Source: Acidobacteriota bacterium
GTDB taxonomy: Bacteria; Acidobacteriota; Terriglobia; Bryobacterales; Bryobacteraceae
Reading direction: 5' to 3'
Length of the DNA: 6,363 nucleotides
NCBI GenBank assembly: GCA_947505565.1
Contig: CANNLB010000175.1
Location: 1-6,363 of the forward strand
Shown here: positions 6,336 through 6,363 of the stretch, in pieces
How the letters are laid out: the number at the start of each line of letters is the position of its first letter
Position numbering within the stretch: the stretch's first letter is position 1
Notes under the pieces: model-generated
Databases searched by the model: none
The model's input: the letters and a program-made list of their open reading frames with translations, nothing else
What the model was told of the DNA's origin: nothing
Translations under genes and position numbers: made by a program

Positions 6336-6363
6336 TCAGGTTCAAAATCACCCGGCTCATCTC
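6313..6363 (-). CDS. C-terminal end of a PSD1/DUF1553-type protein (5' partial)
   Basis: From the right edge the minus strand encodes 16 residues ending SRVILNLNEFAYAN, then TAA at 6313-6315. The pattern 'LLNLNEFxYxx' followed by a stop is the usual C-terminus of DUF1553 (PSD1) proteins. These are large secreted proteins, often fused to a cytochrome c-like PSCyt1 domain and DUF1549. The gene ends inside the DUF1501 start region, overlapping it by 23 bases in another frame, which is the familiar operon arrangement of this pair. Only the tail is in the window, so the rest of the architecture cannot be seen. Confidence 0.8.
   Translation of the reverse strand, partial: EMSRVILNLNEFAYAN

Overview
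The window looks like chromosomal DNA of an acidobacterium of the Solibacter/Bryobacter type. Three things point there. The gene at 869-3049 encodes a complete TIGR03437 domain ('Solibacter uncharacterized C-terminal domain'), which is nearly confined to that group. The right end carries a PSD1/DUF1553-DUF1501 gene pair, common in Solibacter-like acidobacteria and Planctomycetes. The gene at 4102-4869 belongs to a paralogous 'KSxGPxTPxGK' family that I associate with the same lineages. The DNA is GC-rich, with GC-rich third codon positions in the intact genes. The assignment is inference; there is no rRNA gene or other marker in the window.

Layout, left to right. 1-189 is the 3' end of a plus-strand gene, probably a GT4-type glycosyltransferase. 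190-868 has no intact gene, but holds a minus-strand gene relic (453-679) and one copy of a dispersed repeat (748-796). 869-3049 is a secreted protein: signal peptide, TIGR03437 domain, fibronectin type III-like domain, then a C-terminal region with beta-propeller-like repeats. 3050-4030 again has no intact gene. It holds a second, inverted copy of the repeat (3249-3298) and a decayed minus-strand two-gene cassette (about 3303-3700 and 3702-4030), recognisable only after frameshifts are allowed for. 4102-4869 is an intact plus-strand cytoplasmic hypothetical protein. 4911-6335 is a minus-strand, Tat-exported DUF1501 protein that faces it convergently. 6313-6363 is the last 16 codons and stop of the upstream partner in that operon, a PSD1/DUF1553-type protein that overlaps the DUF1501 start.

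How the genes work together. The only functional unit that can be argued for is the PSD1-DUF1501 operon at the right edge; the pair usually occurs together as exported proteins of unknown biochemical role. The TIGR03437 protein looks like an independent secreted protein. The two gene-poor stretches (190-868 and 3050-4030) look like decayed accessory DNA on either side of it. I found no CRISPR array, tRNA, rRNA, intact transposase, or clearly new intact system. The most unusual items are the N-terminal placement of the TIGR03437 domain, the inverted repeat pair around that gene, and the relic two-gene cassette with a 1-nt gene junction.
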